From Hypomesus transpacificus (lineage: Eukaryota > Chordata > Actinopteri > Osmeriformes > Osmeridae), in contig NC_061070.1 in assembly GCF_021917145.1 (NCBI RefSeq), positions 19,250,959 through 19,314,958 of the forward strand: a stretch of DNA of 64,000 nucleotides, read 5' to 3'. The position numbers and the translations under genes are program-made. Within the stretch, counting starts at the first letter, position 1; each line of letters opens with the position of its first letter. Positions 30,038 through 42,485 of this stretch are shown in pieces. Under the pieces are notes generated by a model. It was not told the DNA's origin. It made no database searches and saw only the letters and a list, made by a program, of their open reading frames with translations.

Positions 30038-33000
30038 CTGAGGAAGACAAGGAGAGACATAGTTACCATGGTTACCCACCAGAACTACAACACCCACACA
30101 GCAAGGCTACTGAACACAGATAGCAACGCTCATGTGATGGTCAATGCAAGATACAGGGACCGTCCCTACATCCTAATGAAATGTCTCTTTTCAGGCAAAG
30201 ATCTGGACACACACAACCCACCGCACAACCCTCCGCAACACCACACACTTCACACCGTGCCCCATGCCTGTGTGTCATTCATCTCTAACAAGATGTAATC
30301 CAGAGCCTGGGTATTGGTAGATGTTACAACAATAGTGCCTCTGATCTGATTAGGAGGGGCTAAGTAGCTAGTTGTTCCAGGGACTTCAGGGATTAGCGCC
30401 GTGCAGACCAGGGTCTGATCTGGTCTGGTCTGACACCCCCTGGTAAGAGGCCGTCTGCCTCTGGACAGTGAGACAGGGCAGGACCAGAGAGGCAGGGCTG
30501 GGACAGAGGCAGGGCTGGGACCGAGAGGCAGGGCTGGGACAGAGAGGCAGGGCTGGGACAGAGGCAGGGCTGGGACAGTGGGACAGATTGAGAAACAAAG
30601 AGACAGAGACCGAGAGATTGAGAGACAAAAAGAGACAGAAAGGGCAGAGAGGCAGGTCTAGGGCAGTGAGACAGGGCTAGGACAGTGAGGCAGGGCTAAG
30701 ACAGTGAGGCAGGGCTAGGGCAGTGAGGCAGGGCTAAGACAGTGAGGCAGGGCTAGGACAGTGAGGCAGGGCTGGGGCAGGGAGGTGTATACAGCCTCCC
30801 TATGTCTGAATGAGCCGACAAGAAGTGTGAGAGAGAGAAAAAGAGGGAGAGGAAGAGGGAGAAACAAAGAGAGAGACAGAGAGAGAGAGAGAGACAGAGC
30901 AGAGAGAGAGGTTGAGAGAAAGAGAGACTGAAAGGGAGGGCCACAGAGAGAATTAGAGACAAAAACAAAGACAGCGCGAGAGAGACACAAAGAGAGAGAG
31001 ACACAGAAAGAGAGACAGAGAGAGAGAGAGAAACAGAGAGACAGAGAGAGAAAGAGACAGACAAAGAGATACAAGCGAGAGAGAGCTCTGAAAGCTGAGT
31101 GAGTCCCTCATTCAGGTCTCTGGAAGAGCAGTCTTCATTTCAGCACTCCTCAAACACTTTGTCTGGCTAAGGGGCAGCATGGCTCACACCAGTATCCCCT
31201 TACACACCACCCTATGCCCCAGTCCTGGACTCCTGGACACAGTGTGTCATGTTTGTGTGTGTGTTTGTGTGTGTGTCAAAACTACTTACAAAGCTCAAGC
31301 ATCCACTAGCAGCACCTACTTGTTACATACACACTCCCTCCTGGCAGCGTAACCTGAAGGCATTTTAGAAATGTCACAGCTTAGCCAGCTCTCTCTACTG
31401 AAATGACCCAATGGCCACCAATCACTAGTCCCCCTCAGACTAAACACTCCTGCACTGGAGACGTATAAAAAGCTTAACAACCACTCACTCCTGCACCTCT
31501 CAAGGCAAAGGATACCGTCAGAGGACTGGTGTTCATTTAGTCAGTCAACAATCTGATCAGCTTAATCAACGATTATGTAAACACCACTCGTATAAAAGCA
31601 TATTTCAACATGTTGGAAAGTGGTGGACTTCATCAACTACCCAACTACCCTGATCTCAGATGGTCCTCTGTTCTCCGCTGTTGGGTAAACGATCCCCCAG
31701 AGACCACAGCAGTATATTAGCGGTAGCTGCGGCTGCTTCACACCCCGGCGAGCAAAGCCAAGGCTTCACCTGAAAACCTGGTTTGGGAGAGTATCTTGAT
31801 CCGAGAAACCCAATTGTTGCCAATTTAGCAACTTTGGCACTATATTTTGCGACTTTTCCCCTTCCCTAGCGACAACAAAATCTTATATAGACACTAGCGT
31901 CAAATCTAAAGACTTTCCGCTACTTTGACAATCTCCCTTTTCGTTGAGCAGCAGCTAAATAACCTTTTACTGATTTGAGGATGACATCCCGTTTGTCTTT
32001 CTTAGTGGGCTAGCGTTGCCAGTGTTTATAAAAGTAGGCTATTTGTACTTCACTTCTGTGTTGTAAAAGCCGCTACGACAACACAGAAGTAAATCTACAG
32101 ATCTAAAAGGTTGACGTCATATATGAGAGCCAATAGCGACTTCTGGTGAGATTTTTTGCAACACTGTTAGCTAGCAACCTCCCAGCTCGTACTGATCTCC
32201 TCGCCAAACCCCTCACACTCCTGACAACAGAAACCCAACGTTCACAGGCAACCGATGAACAAACGTGAAAAAAGCCTGCAATGACTAATGGCAGAACATG
32301 CCAGTAAATAAAACGTTTTCATCACAATAACCATTTCTGAATGGCCAGTTCTGTGAACATAAAACAGTGTATGCTTTTTATCAGCAAAGCGTTTGTCATA
32401 TCATGCTGAGAGTTTGCACACATTCCAGTGCGTTTCAAAACGTCCACTTTAAACCCACTTATCACTTGAGTCTTGATCAAAAAAGGAGTTCCATACCTCT
32501 TTCTCTTCTTGTGCATGACACTATGGCACTTGCATATTTCTTCCAAAAAGTGAGATACTACATACCCCCCCTCCTAACACTCCATAAGTCTCCTGGTTAT
32601 CAGCTAGAATACCTACAGCCGCCAGCTTCACTTTTCCCAGGCTCACAGCTGACTTGTCTTTGACCCACACTCACCACACAGTACCCAAACACACAGGCCA
32701 CAGACCCACACTCACCACACAGTACCCAAACACACAGGCCACAGACACACACTCACCACACAGTACCCAAACACACAGGCCACAGACCCACACTCACCAC
32801 ACAGTACCCAAACACACAGGCCACAGACACACACTCACCACACAGTACCCAAACACACAGGCCACAGACACACACTCACCACACAGTACCCAAACACACA
32901 GGCCACAGACACACACTCACCACACAGTACCCAAACACACAGGCCACAGACACACACTCACCACACAGTACCCAAACACACAGGCCACAGACACACACTC

Positions 33001-36000
33001 ACCACACAGTACCCAAACACACAGGCCACAGACACACACTCACCACACAGTACCCAAACACACAGGCCACAGACACACACTCACCACACAGTACCCAAAC
33101 ACACATGCCACAGACACACACTCACCACACAGTACCCAAACACACAGGCCACAGACCCACACACTCACCACACAGTACCCAAACACACAGGCCACAGACC
33201 CACACTCACCACACAGTACCCAAACACACAGGCCACAGACACACACTCACCACACAGTACCCAAACACACAGGCCACAGACCGACACACTCACCACACAG
33301 TACCCAAACACACAGGCCACAGACACACACTCACCACACAGTACCCAAACACACAGGCCACAGACACACACTCACCACACAGTACCCAAACACACAGGCC
33401 ACAGACCCACACTCACCACACAGTACCCAAACACACAGGCCACAGACACACACTCACCACACAGTACCCAAACACACAGGCCACAGACACACACTCACCA
33501 CACAGTACCCAAACACACAGGCCACAGACACACACTCACCACACAGTACCCAAACACACAGGCCACAGACACACACTCACCACACAGTACCCAAACACAC
33601 AGGCCACAGACACACACTCACCACACAGTACCCAAACACACAGGCCACAGACACACACACTCACCACACAGTACCCAAACACACAGGCCACAGACACACA
33701 CACACCACACAGTACCCAAACACACAGGCCACAGACACACACTCACCACACAGTACCCAAACACACAGGCCACAGACACACACTCACCACACAGTACCCA
33801 AACACACAGGCCACAGACCCACACTCACCACACAGTACCCAAACACACAGGCCACAGACACACACTCACCACACAGTACCCAAACACACAGGCCACAGAC
33901 CCACACACTCACCACACAGTACCCAAACACACAGGCCACAGACACACACTCACCACACAGTACCCAAACACACAGACCACAGACACACACTCACCACACA
34001 GTACCCAAACACACAGGCCACAGACCCACACTCACCACACAGTACCCAAACACACAGGCCACAGACCCACACTCACCACACAGTACCCAAACACATAGGC
34101 CACAGACACACACTCACCACACAGTACCCAAACACACAGGCCACAGACACACACTCACCACACAGTACCCAAACACACAGGCCACAGACACACACTCACC
34201 ACACAGTACCCAAACACACAGGCCACAGACCCACACTCACCACACAGTACCCAAACACACAGGCCACAGACACACACTCACCACACAGTACCCAAACACA
34301 CAGGCCACAGACACACACTCACCACACAGTACCCAAACACACAGGCCACAGACACACACTCACCACACAGTACCCAAACACACAGGCCACAGACACACAC
34401 ACACCACACAGTACCCAAACACACAGGCCACAGACACACACTCACCACACAGTACCCAAACACACAGGCCACAGACACACACTCACCACACAGTACCCAA
34501 ACACACAGGCCACAGACACACACTCACCACACAGTACCCAAACACACAGGCCACAGACCCACACTCACCACACAGTACCCAAACACACAGGCCACAGACA
34601 CACACTCACCACACAGTACCCAAACACACAGGCCACAGACACACACTCACCACACAGTACCCAAACACACAGGCCACAGACACACACTCACCACACAGTA
34701 CCCAAACACACAGGCCACAGACCCACACTCACCACACAGTACCCAAACACACAGGCCACAGACACACACTCACCACACAGTACCCAAACACACAGGCCAC
34801 AGACACACACTCACCACACAGTACCCAAACACACAGGCCACAGACACACACTCACCACACAGTACCCAAACACACAGGCCACAGACACACACACTCACCA
34901 CACAGTACCCAAACACACAGGCCACAGACCCACACACACCACACAGTACCCAAACACACAGGCCACAGACCCACACTCACCACACAGTACCCAAACACAC
35001 AGGCCACAGACACACACTCACCACACAGTACCCATACACACAGGCCACAGACCCACACACACCACACAGTACCCAAACACACACACTCACCACACAGTAC
35101 CCAAACACACAGGCCACAGACCCACACTCACCACACAGTACCCAAACACACAGGCCACAGACACACACTCACCACACAGTACCCAAACACACAGGCCACA
35201 GACCCACACTCACCACACAGTACCCAAACACACAGGCCACAGACACACACACTCACCACACAGTACCCAAACACACAGGCCACAGACACACACTCACCAC
35301 ACAGTACCCAAACACACAGGCCACAGACACACACTCACCACACAGTACCCAAACACACAGGCCACAGACACACACACACCACACAGTACCCAAACACACA
35401 GGCCACAGACACACACTCACCACACAGTACCCAAACACACAGGCCACAGACCCACACTCACCACACAGTACCCAAACACACAGGCCACAGACACACACTC
35501 ACCACACAGTACCCAAACACACAGGCCACAGACCCAGACTCACCACACAGTACCCAAACACACAGGCCACAGACACACACACTCACCACACAGTACCCAA
35601 ACACACAGGCCACAGACACACACTCACCACACAGTACCCAAACACACAGGCCACAGACACACACACTCACCACACAGTACCAAAGCACACAGGGCATGGA
35701 CACACACACACACAGTACCCAAACACACACAGGCCACAGATACACCCTCAGGGCACAGACACAGACACACACTAACACACACACACGGGCCCAGCTCTAA
35801 CACAAGCAGCCATGTGTCTCCTTATCTGCAGACTGGCCAGACAACATATCTAATCAAATAGCTGAAATCAGCCTATCAGAGCTGAACCCTGCAGAAGAAC
35901 AGTCTACTCAGGGAGATGACCTCACGCCCTACCTTACACAAGCATGGGTTCAGTCCCTCGGAATGAAATGACTTAATACAATCTTTTTTCTAAAACCTCA

Positions 36001-39000
36001 AGGCTTGGGCATTCTTTAGATGCCTGCCACTTCTATACAGCTGTCTAGTCTACAGTTTGAGGACGAACAGGCTAGGCCGCTACGGGCTTCGAGAGGAGCA
36101 GAAACTCTGTCTCACACATTCAGGGGAGTCAGATGGCTGAGCGGTGAGGGAGTCGGGCTAGTAATCAGAAGGTTGCCGGATCGATTCCCCGCCGTGCCAA
36201 ATGACGTTGTGTCCTTGGGCAAGGCACTTCACCCTACTTGCCTCGGGGGGGAATGTCCCTGTACTTACTGTAAGTCGCTCTGGATAAGAGCGTCTGCTAA
36301 ATGACTAAATGTAAATGTCCTTTCTGAGGACAGGAAACAATGGATGAACAAGTAGGTTATGTTGACCGAGACTGTATCTGTTACAATAACATTTACATTT
36401 AGTGATTTAGCAGACGCTCTTATCCAGAGCGACTTACAGTAAGTACAGGGACAATCCCCCCGAGGCGAGGGAATCGATCCGGCAACCTTCAGATTACTAG
36501 TCCGACTCCCTCACCGCTCAGCCATCTGACTCCCGCCAATAAGCCACAAACAACAGTGTCAAGCCCAGCTGATCTGGCTAATCACCAAACTGCTAAGGTA
36601 CACACACACACACACCCTGTTTACCATAAAACTCAGGCCCTGTCACGAAAATTAAACTTTCACAATCGTCTTCAAAGGCGGCACAGGGACTGCCTTGATG
36701 GAAAGAACGGGTGTTTGCCGTGAGATCTTTATCGACACAGAAGTTGGAAATAGGAACATAAGATCCGAGCTAACCCTCGACGGGGATCCTCTGGACACCT
36801 GAGGAGGTGATAAAGAAGAACCAACTCCAGATAACAGGCACGCATCACTCGTCAGCCAACACAGCAGCACTCCCGTTTCCTAATCCCCCTGTCAGTCACA
36901 CGAGATCACAGCCCAGCCGAAGGGTCCAGAATAAACCACGGGGCAACTGTGGTTTTACTCTTTCAGACGTTGTAACACTGGAATCTTCCCTGGACTGTTT
37001 ACTGGCTCTGTGAAGGCCAGTGTGGTTACAACATCTGACAGGTCACCTTCTCTGACGACAAACACATTTACATGGGTATCTCCCTGGGAATGCATAACGA
37101 AAATCATGAATTATTTAATCTTACCATCAAATAACACAACTAACAGGACGAGAAACTACAGCACTCAGAGACAAAGAGAGAAAAAAAAAACTTTCTTTCC
37201 CTTGAGTTCTTTGCACTTAACTGCCACATCAGAGCAGACTATATAAGGTAAACATGTCATTACTCCACCAGCTGCCACCTAGCAGTGCTTTCTCTCAAGG
37301 TCGGCTGTGACACGCTCACCTGACCCCCCCAACCCCAACCCCCCCTGCCCCCCCCAACCCCAACCCCCCCTGCCCCCCCCAACCCCAACCCCCCCTGCCC
37401 CCGACCTCTCCTGCTAGTCATCAATCACGCTGATGCCTGGAGCGCTGCACAGCCCATGAGAAACACGGAGGTAGAGAAAGAAGGGAGGGACAAACTAAAA
37501 AAGACTCCCTATTTAGAGAAAACCACGGAACATGACTGAGAGAAACAGATCTGGGGTTAGAAACCCAGGGGTGGTTGAAGTGTGGCTGAGAACAGAGTTA
37601 AAGGGAGGGGAAGAGCGGAGATAAGAGATAAGACCTTAAAGGGAAGAGGGGAAAGATGAGAGATAAGATAAAAGGAAGATAGGAGACACACTAGGCGAGG
37701 GCAGATCGATGTGAGAGCCCTGCCAGAGGTGTAGTGGTGTGTCTACGCAGGTACAGAGCGTACCCCCTCCTCCGACAAGGACAACTCGCCGTTTACCCTC
37801 CTAAAACAGTGAGAGACATCAATCCACGTAGAGCTAACCAGCAAACCTTGTTCAAATAAATGTTCTTTTCCCAGTGATTCATTGTGTAAATTAGTGTTTG
37901 ACCACAGAGAGCAATGAACTTCCCGTCATCCTATCATGAGTTGCATCTCCGGAGCACTCTTTCATCACTGTCTTTAACCCGACTTGGCTTTTGATCCCTC
38001 CTGTCTGCGTCGGGGGGGGTACACATGGGTATGTAACTGTCCTGCCTCTGTCCTGCCTCTGTCCTGCCTCTGTCCTGCCTCGGCCCCTGCCCGGCCCCCG
38101 GCCCCTGCCTCGGCCCCTGCCTCTCTGGTCAGAGTGAGTGAGTGTTGTGAGAAGAGGCCAGGCCACACAGAGGAGGAGGGACAGGCTGTGTCTGAGAGCA
38201 GAGCTCATCCCTGCTGGCTCATCCCTGCTTCCTGTTGCCTGCCCTGTGCTGCCATTATATCTGGACAGGCTCCATTATGCTCTGTAATCCTCACTGTACT
38301 CACAGAGGGCACACTATTGTCCCTGCTTGATAAGCTGAGAGAGCCTGCCTCTGTCTGGGAGCGGGGAGAGAGCCTGCCTCTGTCTGGGAGCGGGGAGAGA
38401 GCCTGCCTCTGTCTGGGAGCGGGGAGAGAGCCTGCCTCTGTCTGGGAGCGGGGAGAGAGCCTGCCTCTGTCTGGGAGCGGGGCGAGAGCCTGCCTCTGTC
38501 TGGGAGCGGGGAGAGAGCCTGCCTCTGTCTGGGAGCGGGGAGAGAGCCTGCCTCTGTCTGGGAGCGGGGAGAGAGCCTGCCTCTGTCTGGGAGCGGGGAG
38601 AGAGCCTGCCTCTGTCTGGGAGCGGGGAGAGAGCCTGCCTCTGTCTGGGGAGCGGGGGCTGTGCCTCTCTTCCCCCCCCCCCCCCCATAGCAGGGGCTGG
38701 GTACTGTGATGTTTATAGTCTACAGTGCATCACAACTGTGTCCTCCAGGATCCAGCACAGTGTTCTCCAGCCTGTCTAGCTGCTGTCCTACCTGGTCAGA
38801 GCACATGTGTTGGAGCCTCATTAAGTGCAGCGGTTGCTGTGGGTGGCAAGGTTAAAGAGATGAAATGCCTGTTCTCCAACCGAGCGTGACTTACACAAAG
38901 CCCGGAGGCCAGGACAAGAGGCCAGCTCGAGGCTGCACAGGAGAGGGGATGCCAAAACCAGAGAGAGAAAAAAAAAAAACCTTTATGAACCAGTAGCACC

Positions 39001-40947
39001 CTACAGCCCCATCACCATCTGTCCACAACAGCCAATCACTTTTTGCAAAGTACAGCGTGATGGGACCGGCCAGTCCTGGGTGATTGTTAATGCGCACTGA
39101 AGTACAGCACTAGAAGAGGAAGAGAGGACCGCAGAGTTCCTCTATACAGTAGACCTACTATGAACCTCGCTAACGACCGGAGTTCCCCTCGGGTACAGTG
39201 ACACAGTCTGATGTACCAGACATCAGAGACACGCATCTCTAAACACGATAAATTTAGCCCTGCAGCTTGAATAGAACTAACCCAAGTCCGTGGTTGTAAA
39301 TGGTGTGTAATTGGCATTTATCATGCAGTCTAGCCAGTTCTCATACATTCTCAGATTGCAAACCGTACACTGAGATTTGCTGCTTAAACATCGACATCAA
39401 CGGGTTTTCTTCACCCAGAAATTATCAGCCGTGTGCAGGCAACTACGATTTTGAAGAGGGACTTTCATTCAGGTTGAGTTTAAAAATAGACAAATGTAAA
39501 TTGGAACCATGCATTCCAAAGGATATGCGATTCATCCATCAACCACGTAGAGAGAACTTCGGTAGAATAGACAAGCTTGGGGTGAATCAGTACGTTCCTG
39601 TGTCCAGTTGCTCTGAATTCGACCAGCCATTAAAAAGACTCCCGGCCTATTACTCGGTGCATTCCCCAAGAAGAACTACCACTTTACGTGCCAAATTGTA
39701 GAGCTACGATTTTTAGAAAGGAGAACCCCCACTGTGTAATTGTGTATATGATAGCCCGTACTGAATTAGACGTTACCCTCATCTGTTGTCTGCAGAATAC
39801 TTGCACACCTGGACAACATGGGTGGTTCATGGCCCATTATTACAAGAGATGTTTTCTCTTGTTGTTTTACGTGGGGGCATTTGTTCTGTCTCAAACTTTC
39901 CTTAAAGATAACGGTGCATTATCTACGAGTTGCAAGTAGGCATATACAAGGTCAATAGAATTCCCGAAATCGAATAGAATCGACTGAGTAATTCATCTTC
40001 GTTTTCCAACCATGCAATTTGGACTTCAAACTCAACAAAAACATGTCACCGTCTAATTCCACTCCCCGCACCTGGGTAACTAGCTAATGAGGGAGATACG
40101 GGGGTGGTGCTCAGAGCACCGTACAAGCTTGGTTATCCCTTGTGGTTTCAACAATGCGACCCTCAAAATGTGTTTTCTCTTGCCATTTCAACGGTTGATT
40201 GTCAGTAATGGCAATAAATACAACAGCTTTAACATTTCCAAGGAAGCACGTGGCAAGGTTTTTTTTTTACGATGTTATATCTCCTGCATTGTGAACGCGC
40301 TGTTAGATAGTTTTGAAGTGCAGTGTCTACTGTCTAGTAGAAGTGATCTTACCGGCCAGGCGAAACTGAACGGCAAAACTATCCTGGATCTTTCATTCCT
40401 CGCTGTACTCTTCAAAGAAAATGTATTCCCTCCCAATACGGGCGTAGATCCAGCTCCAAAACTGCACGGCCCGGCAGCGGACACCCTGGACTGGTATTCC
40501 TTCAGGCACACTTTGAAAAAGGTATCACATTCATCCCTCGTGCATTTTCGATCCGCCGTGTTCCGAGATCCGTCGCAGCATTGGCCGTTCAGCAACTCTC
40601 CATTCAGGTTTTGCATCGATATGATCTGCAATTCGAATTGCCCCGATGCATCCGACACCTGTTGGAAAACAAATAAAACCTTCAATAAAGTAAAATAAAA
40701 ACGAAGTAAAGGAATTACCAGGAATTAACTACACATTAACAACATAACAGGCAACGAGAAAAACAGCCAGTGCATCCGCAAAATAAAAGTTTCAATGCAT
40801 GGCCAATTTGGATATCTGGTTTCAGAGGGCATCTTTGAGCCTGTAGTGAAATATCCTCCGGTGTTTTAAACGTACCTTGATGAGAAAGCTAAGTAAAAAA
40901 GCATGAAGGCTGATAGCGGCAACGGCCAAACTCCGTCTCAAAATCAT
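29986..40947 (-). CDS. jag1: jag1, Jagged canonical Notch ligand (gene level, coding exons 1-3 only)
   Basis: Minus-strand exons are 40947-40876 (72 bp), 40658-40353 (306 bp) and 30037-29986 (52 bp); the last two have the human JAG1 exon 2 and 3 sizes as recalled. Exon 1 encodes a signal peptide ([20 protein letters not shown]). Exon 2 gives the N-terminal C2-like MNNL domain with [57 protein letters not shown] and [11 protein letters not shown]. Exon 3 gives [21 protein letters not shown]1 is a type I membrane ligand that activates Notch on neighbouring cells through its MNNL-DSL-EGF region. The DSL, EGF, vWC and transmembrane exons should follow at lower coordinates but are absent; the sequence reaches slx4ip and the gap first. 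Whether this is teleost jag1a or jag1b is unresolved. Confidence 0.94.
30472..30782 (+). repeat. 18-22-bp GGCAGGGCT-type minisatellites (two blocks)
   Basis: Block one (30472-30580) repeats GGGACAGAGGCAGGGCTG. Block two (30652-30782) repeats CAGTGAGGCAGGGCTAGGA. A short GA-rich spacer separates them. Confidence 0.8.
30825..31085 (+). repeat. Imperfect (GA)n purine tract
   Basis: About 260 bp is nearly all purine with scattered C (GAGAGAGACAGAG-type). The complementary strand gives Ser/Leu/Cys-rich spurious frames. Confidence 0.85.
31811..32166. mobile_element. Possible degraded DNA transposon
   Basis: The left end CAATTGTTGCCAATTTAGCA and the right end read on minus, CAGTGTTGCAAAAAATCT, resemble each other and GTTGCC...TTAGCGACTTT-type fish elements from memory. 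Flanking 8-mers do not match, so no TSD supports it. It contains a perfect 13-bp inverted repeat (32052-32064 with 32078-32090). Confidence 0.3.
32663..35740 (+). repeat. 41-bp minisatellite, about 75 copies, in jag1 intron 2
   Basis: The unit contains ACTCACCACACAGTACCC, AAACACACAGGCCACAG and a variable junction (CCC, ACA or with an extra CA pair, giving 41 or 43 bp). The array spans 3.1 kb. The unit lacks stop codons in two + frames, so the array translates into frames over 900 codons with a 41-residue period of His/Thr/Gln/Pro. These are artefacts. One shortened unit occurs near 35079-35088. Confidence 0.97.
36123..36318 (+). mobile_element. tRNA-derived SINE, copy 2 (jag1 intron 2)
   Basis: A box TGGCTGAGCGG is at 36134-36144 and the B-box-like GGATCGATTCC (one change from consensus) at 36178-36188. 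Body and 3' tail match the 7976 copy. Confidence 0.88.
36389..36534 (-). mobile_element. tRNA-derived SINE, copy 3, inverted, internally deleted
   Basis: Read on the minus strand it has the head GGGAGTCAGATGGCTGAGCG and the tail GCGTCTGCTAAATCACTAAA. About 55 bp between the B box and the CCTCGGGG segment are missing compared with copy 2. It faces copy 2 across a 70-bp spacer. Confidence 0.88.
37323..37402 (+). repeat. 25-bp C-rich repeat, three copies
   Basis: CCCCCCAACCCCAACCCCCC-type units recur at 25-bp steps. The complementary strand is a series of G runs and could form G-quadruplexes. Confidence 0.85.
38341..38655 (+). repeat. 29-bp minisatellite, about 11 copies
   Basis: The unit contains GAGCCTGCCTCTGTCTGGGA and GCGGGGAGA and is nearly perfect. 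One copy has GCGGGGCGA. Confidence 0.95.
40353..40658 (-). CDS. jag1: jag1 exon 2 (MNNL/C2 domain)
   Basis: The acceptor TTCCAACAG ends at 40659 and the donor GTAAGA follows 40353. Its 102 codons include the conserved Cys pattern of [16 protein letters not shown] and FKVCLKEYQ and end AWP. Confidence 0.97.
40876..40947 (-). CDS. jag1: jag1 exon 1 (signal peptide)
   Basis: ATG is at 40947-40945 and the donor GTACGT follows 40876. Its 24 codons have an Arg-Arg n-region and a hydrophobic core that ends in FLIK; the exon ends on a codon boundary as in human JAG1. Confidence 0.88.
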
Positions 40948-42412
40948 GCCTCCGCTCTGGTGTTGCCGCTAGCTTTGAAATCAGTTGTCTGGCCGACTCA
41001 CGGCACTAATGTTCTCCTCCGATTTAAACATGCACCAGTAGAGAAAGGCACTTTCTCAACTGAGCACAGATTTCCTATGCATAGGAGACAGTTTCCTATA
41101 ATGTCCTTAGTTTACAGCGAAGTTTCTTCCTGTTTTTATCCTTCCTTTGCACTTCAGTACAACAAAAAGTCTACGCGCTAGCCATACGCGTGCTGTGTCC
41201 ACGACTGAACGTTTGTACGAACTAGCCACAGAGGTCCAGGGAAGGGGGGTGACAAGCGGTAAACTACATATTCATGAGATGACGAAACAAATCACGCCCT
41301 TTTCTTGTATTTTGAGTACTGTACCAAATGCATAATGAAAGCAGTTTAATGAAGCATATGTCTGCAAAATTCAGCCAGAATGTCAATCAACATTTCTAAG
41401 AGATTAATCATGTAAAGTTTATGGAGACGGTAGCCAGTGACTGCAGTCTCAAATATGTGCAGCGTCAACATTTATCACAAATCTACTTCGTGTAATGTAA
41501 GAAATGGCTACCTTGAAATTCTAAGGATTCACAAGTTTGTCTCATGAGTATAGGTTTAGTCACGAATTTTTTTTAATTCTACCTCTCTGCCTGTTTTCTA
41601 TGTCTGCCTAGGGAAAGATGATCATGTATGTTTGTGCCCTGTTTCATAAATGTTATCATATTTTAATGATGTTTAACACATCTTGTTACAGCTGGCACTT
41701 AAGTCAATCTAAACACAGAGACTGTTTAATTAGGATGGAAACTTAGGTCTTTAAATATCTGTGTTAACTTTCTGTGTGGATTAATTCTCCCTACTTTCTT
41801 ATTGCCCTCAAAGTCTTTGTGCCCCCTAGTGGTGTAGGGCAATTAAGCTTTAGGTTTCTCTCTTTCTCTCTCTTTCTCTTTCTCTCTCTTTCTCTCTCTT
41901 TCTCCCACTTACTCAGACACACACACACGCACACACACACACACCCCATGGATGAGAGAATGCCACCCCTCCATAGCTGGTGATTTGTGTAGGTCAATTA
42001 CACAGGTCATTCAATAGGTCGCAATCAAGAAAAACTCTCTCAGCACAGAGATGTCAATCAGTAACCACAGGATGTTTCAACATCACTTTTTATAGCTTGT
42101 TATAAAAGTGTCATTTTTGTGAGTGATAAGCTGTACGGTGTTACACTCTTACACAATTTTTACAGAGGTCTCCCTCGCCATAACAGTAAGGCTCATCTAG
42201 TTGATTCGTTGAAAAGCTTATCACCTTATCTCTGGTTCATATCACGTTCAGTGACACATGGAAGCTACAAAATAGAGAAGCTTTGGGACCTTTGCTGCTG
42301 TTGATACAACTGTATGTGTTGTGTTCCACCAACCACAATATGACATATCTGTTTAATAAATATATCAATGTATTTGTTTATTTTGATGCACTGCTTTTCT
42401 CTTATCATAATA
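40948..42412 (-). other. jag1 5' flank / proximal promoter region
   Basis: It is unique sequence directly upstream of the jag1 start codon. No clear TATA box is recognised. It contains the pyrimidine/CA stretch (41858-41943) and a reverse CTCF-like motif (41821-41832). Confidence 0.45.
41821..41832 (-). promoter_or_regulatory. Candidate CTCF motif (reverse), perfect core
   Basis: GCCCCCTAGTGG is the exact complement of CCACTAGGGGGC, the CTCF core. It lies about 0.9 kb upstream of the jag1 ATG and points left, toward the forward motif at 25212. Confidence 0.5.

Positions 42413-42481
<69 letters not shown>
42413..42481 (+). repeat. (CA)n microsatellite, about 34 units
   Basis: It is an uninterrupted CA tract. 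Confidence 0.97.

Positions 42482-42485
<4 letters not shown>

Larger units (their letters stand above)
30038..32662 (-). other. jag1 intron 2, left part
   Basis: No further exon was seen. It contains short GGCAGGGCTGGGACAGA-type repeats (30472-30580, 30652-30782), a 260-bp GA-rich purine tract (30825-31085) and a transposon-like stretch (31811-32166) with a 13-bp hairpin. Confidence 0.6.
35741..40352 (-). other. jag1 intron 2, right part
   Basis: It contains the inverted SINE pair (36123-36534), a C-rich 25-bp repeat (37323-37402), an 11-bp CTGTCCTGCCT repeat (38035-38079), a 29-bp array (38341-38655) and a poly(C) run (about 38672-38687). No exon was recognised. Confidence 0.6.

Noticed and set aside
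32654..35861. Open frames of 1048 and 918 codons on the + strand
   Set aside because: They are translations of the 41-bp tandem repeat in two frames, in the antisense of a jag1 intron. The composition is purely periodic, with no domain and no splice or start context.
7976..36318. tRNA genes at the SINE heads
   Set aside because: A and B boxes are present but no complete tRNA cloverleaf or acceptor stem follows. The shared long 3' body shows these are SINEs.
39300..40698. Plus-strand ORFs of 133 and 203 codons in jag1 intron 2 and exon 2
   Set aside because: The 203-codon frame is antisense to jag1 exon 2 and the 133-codon frame shows no family similarity.
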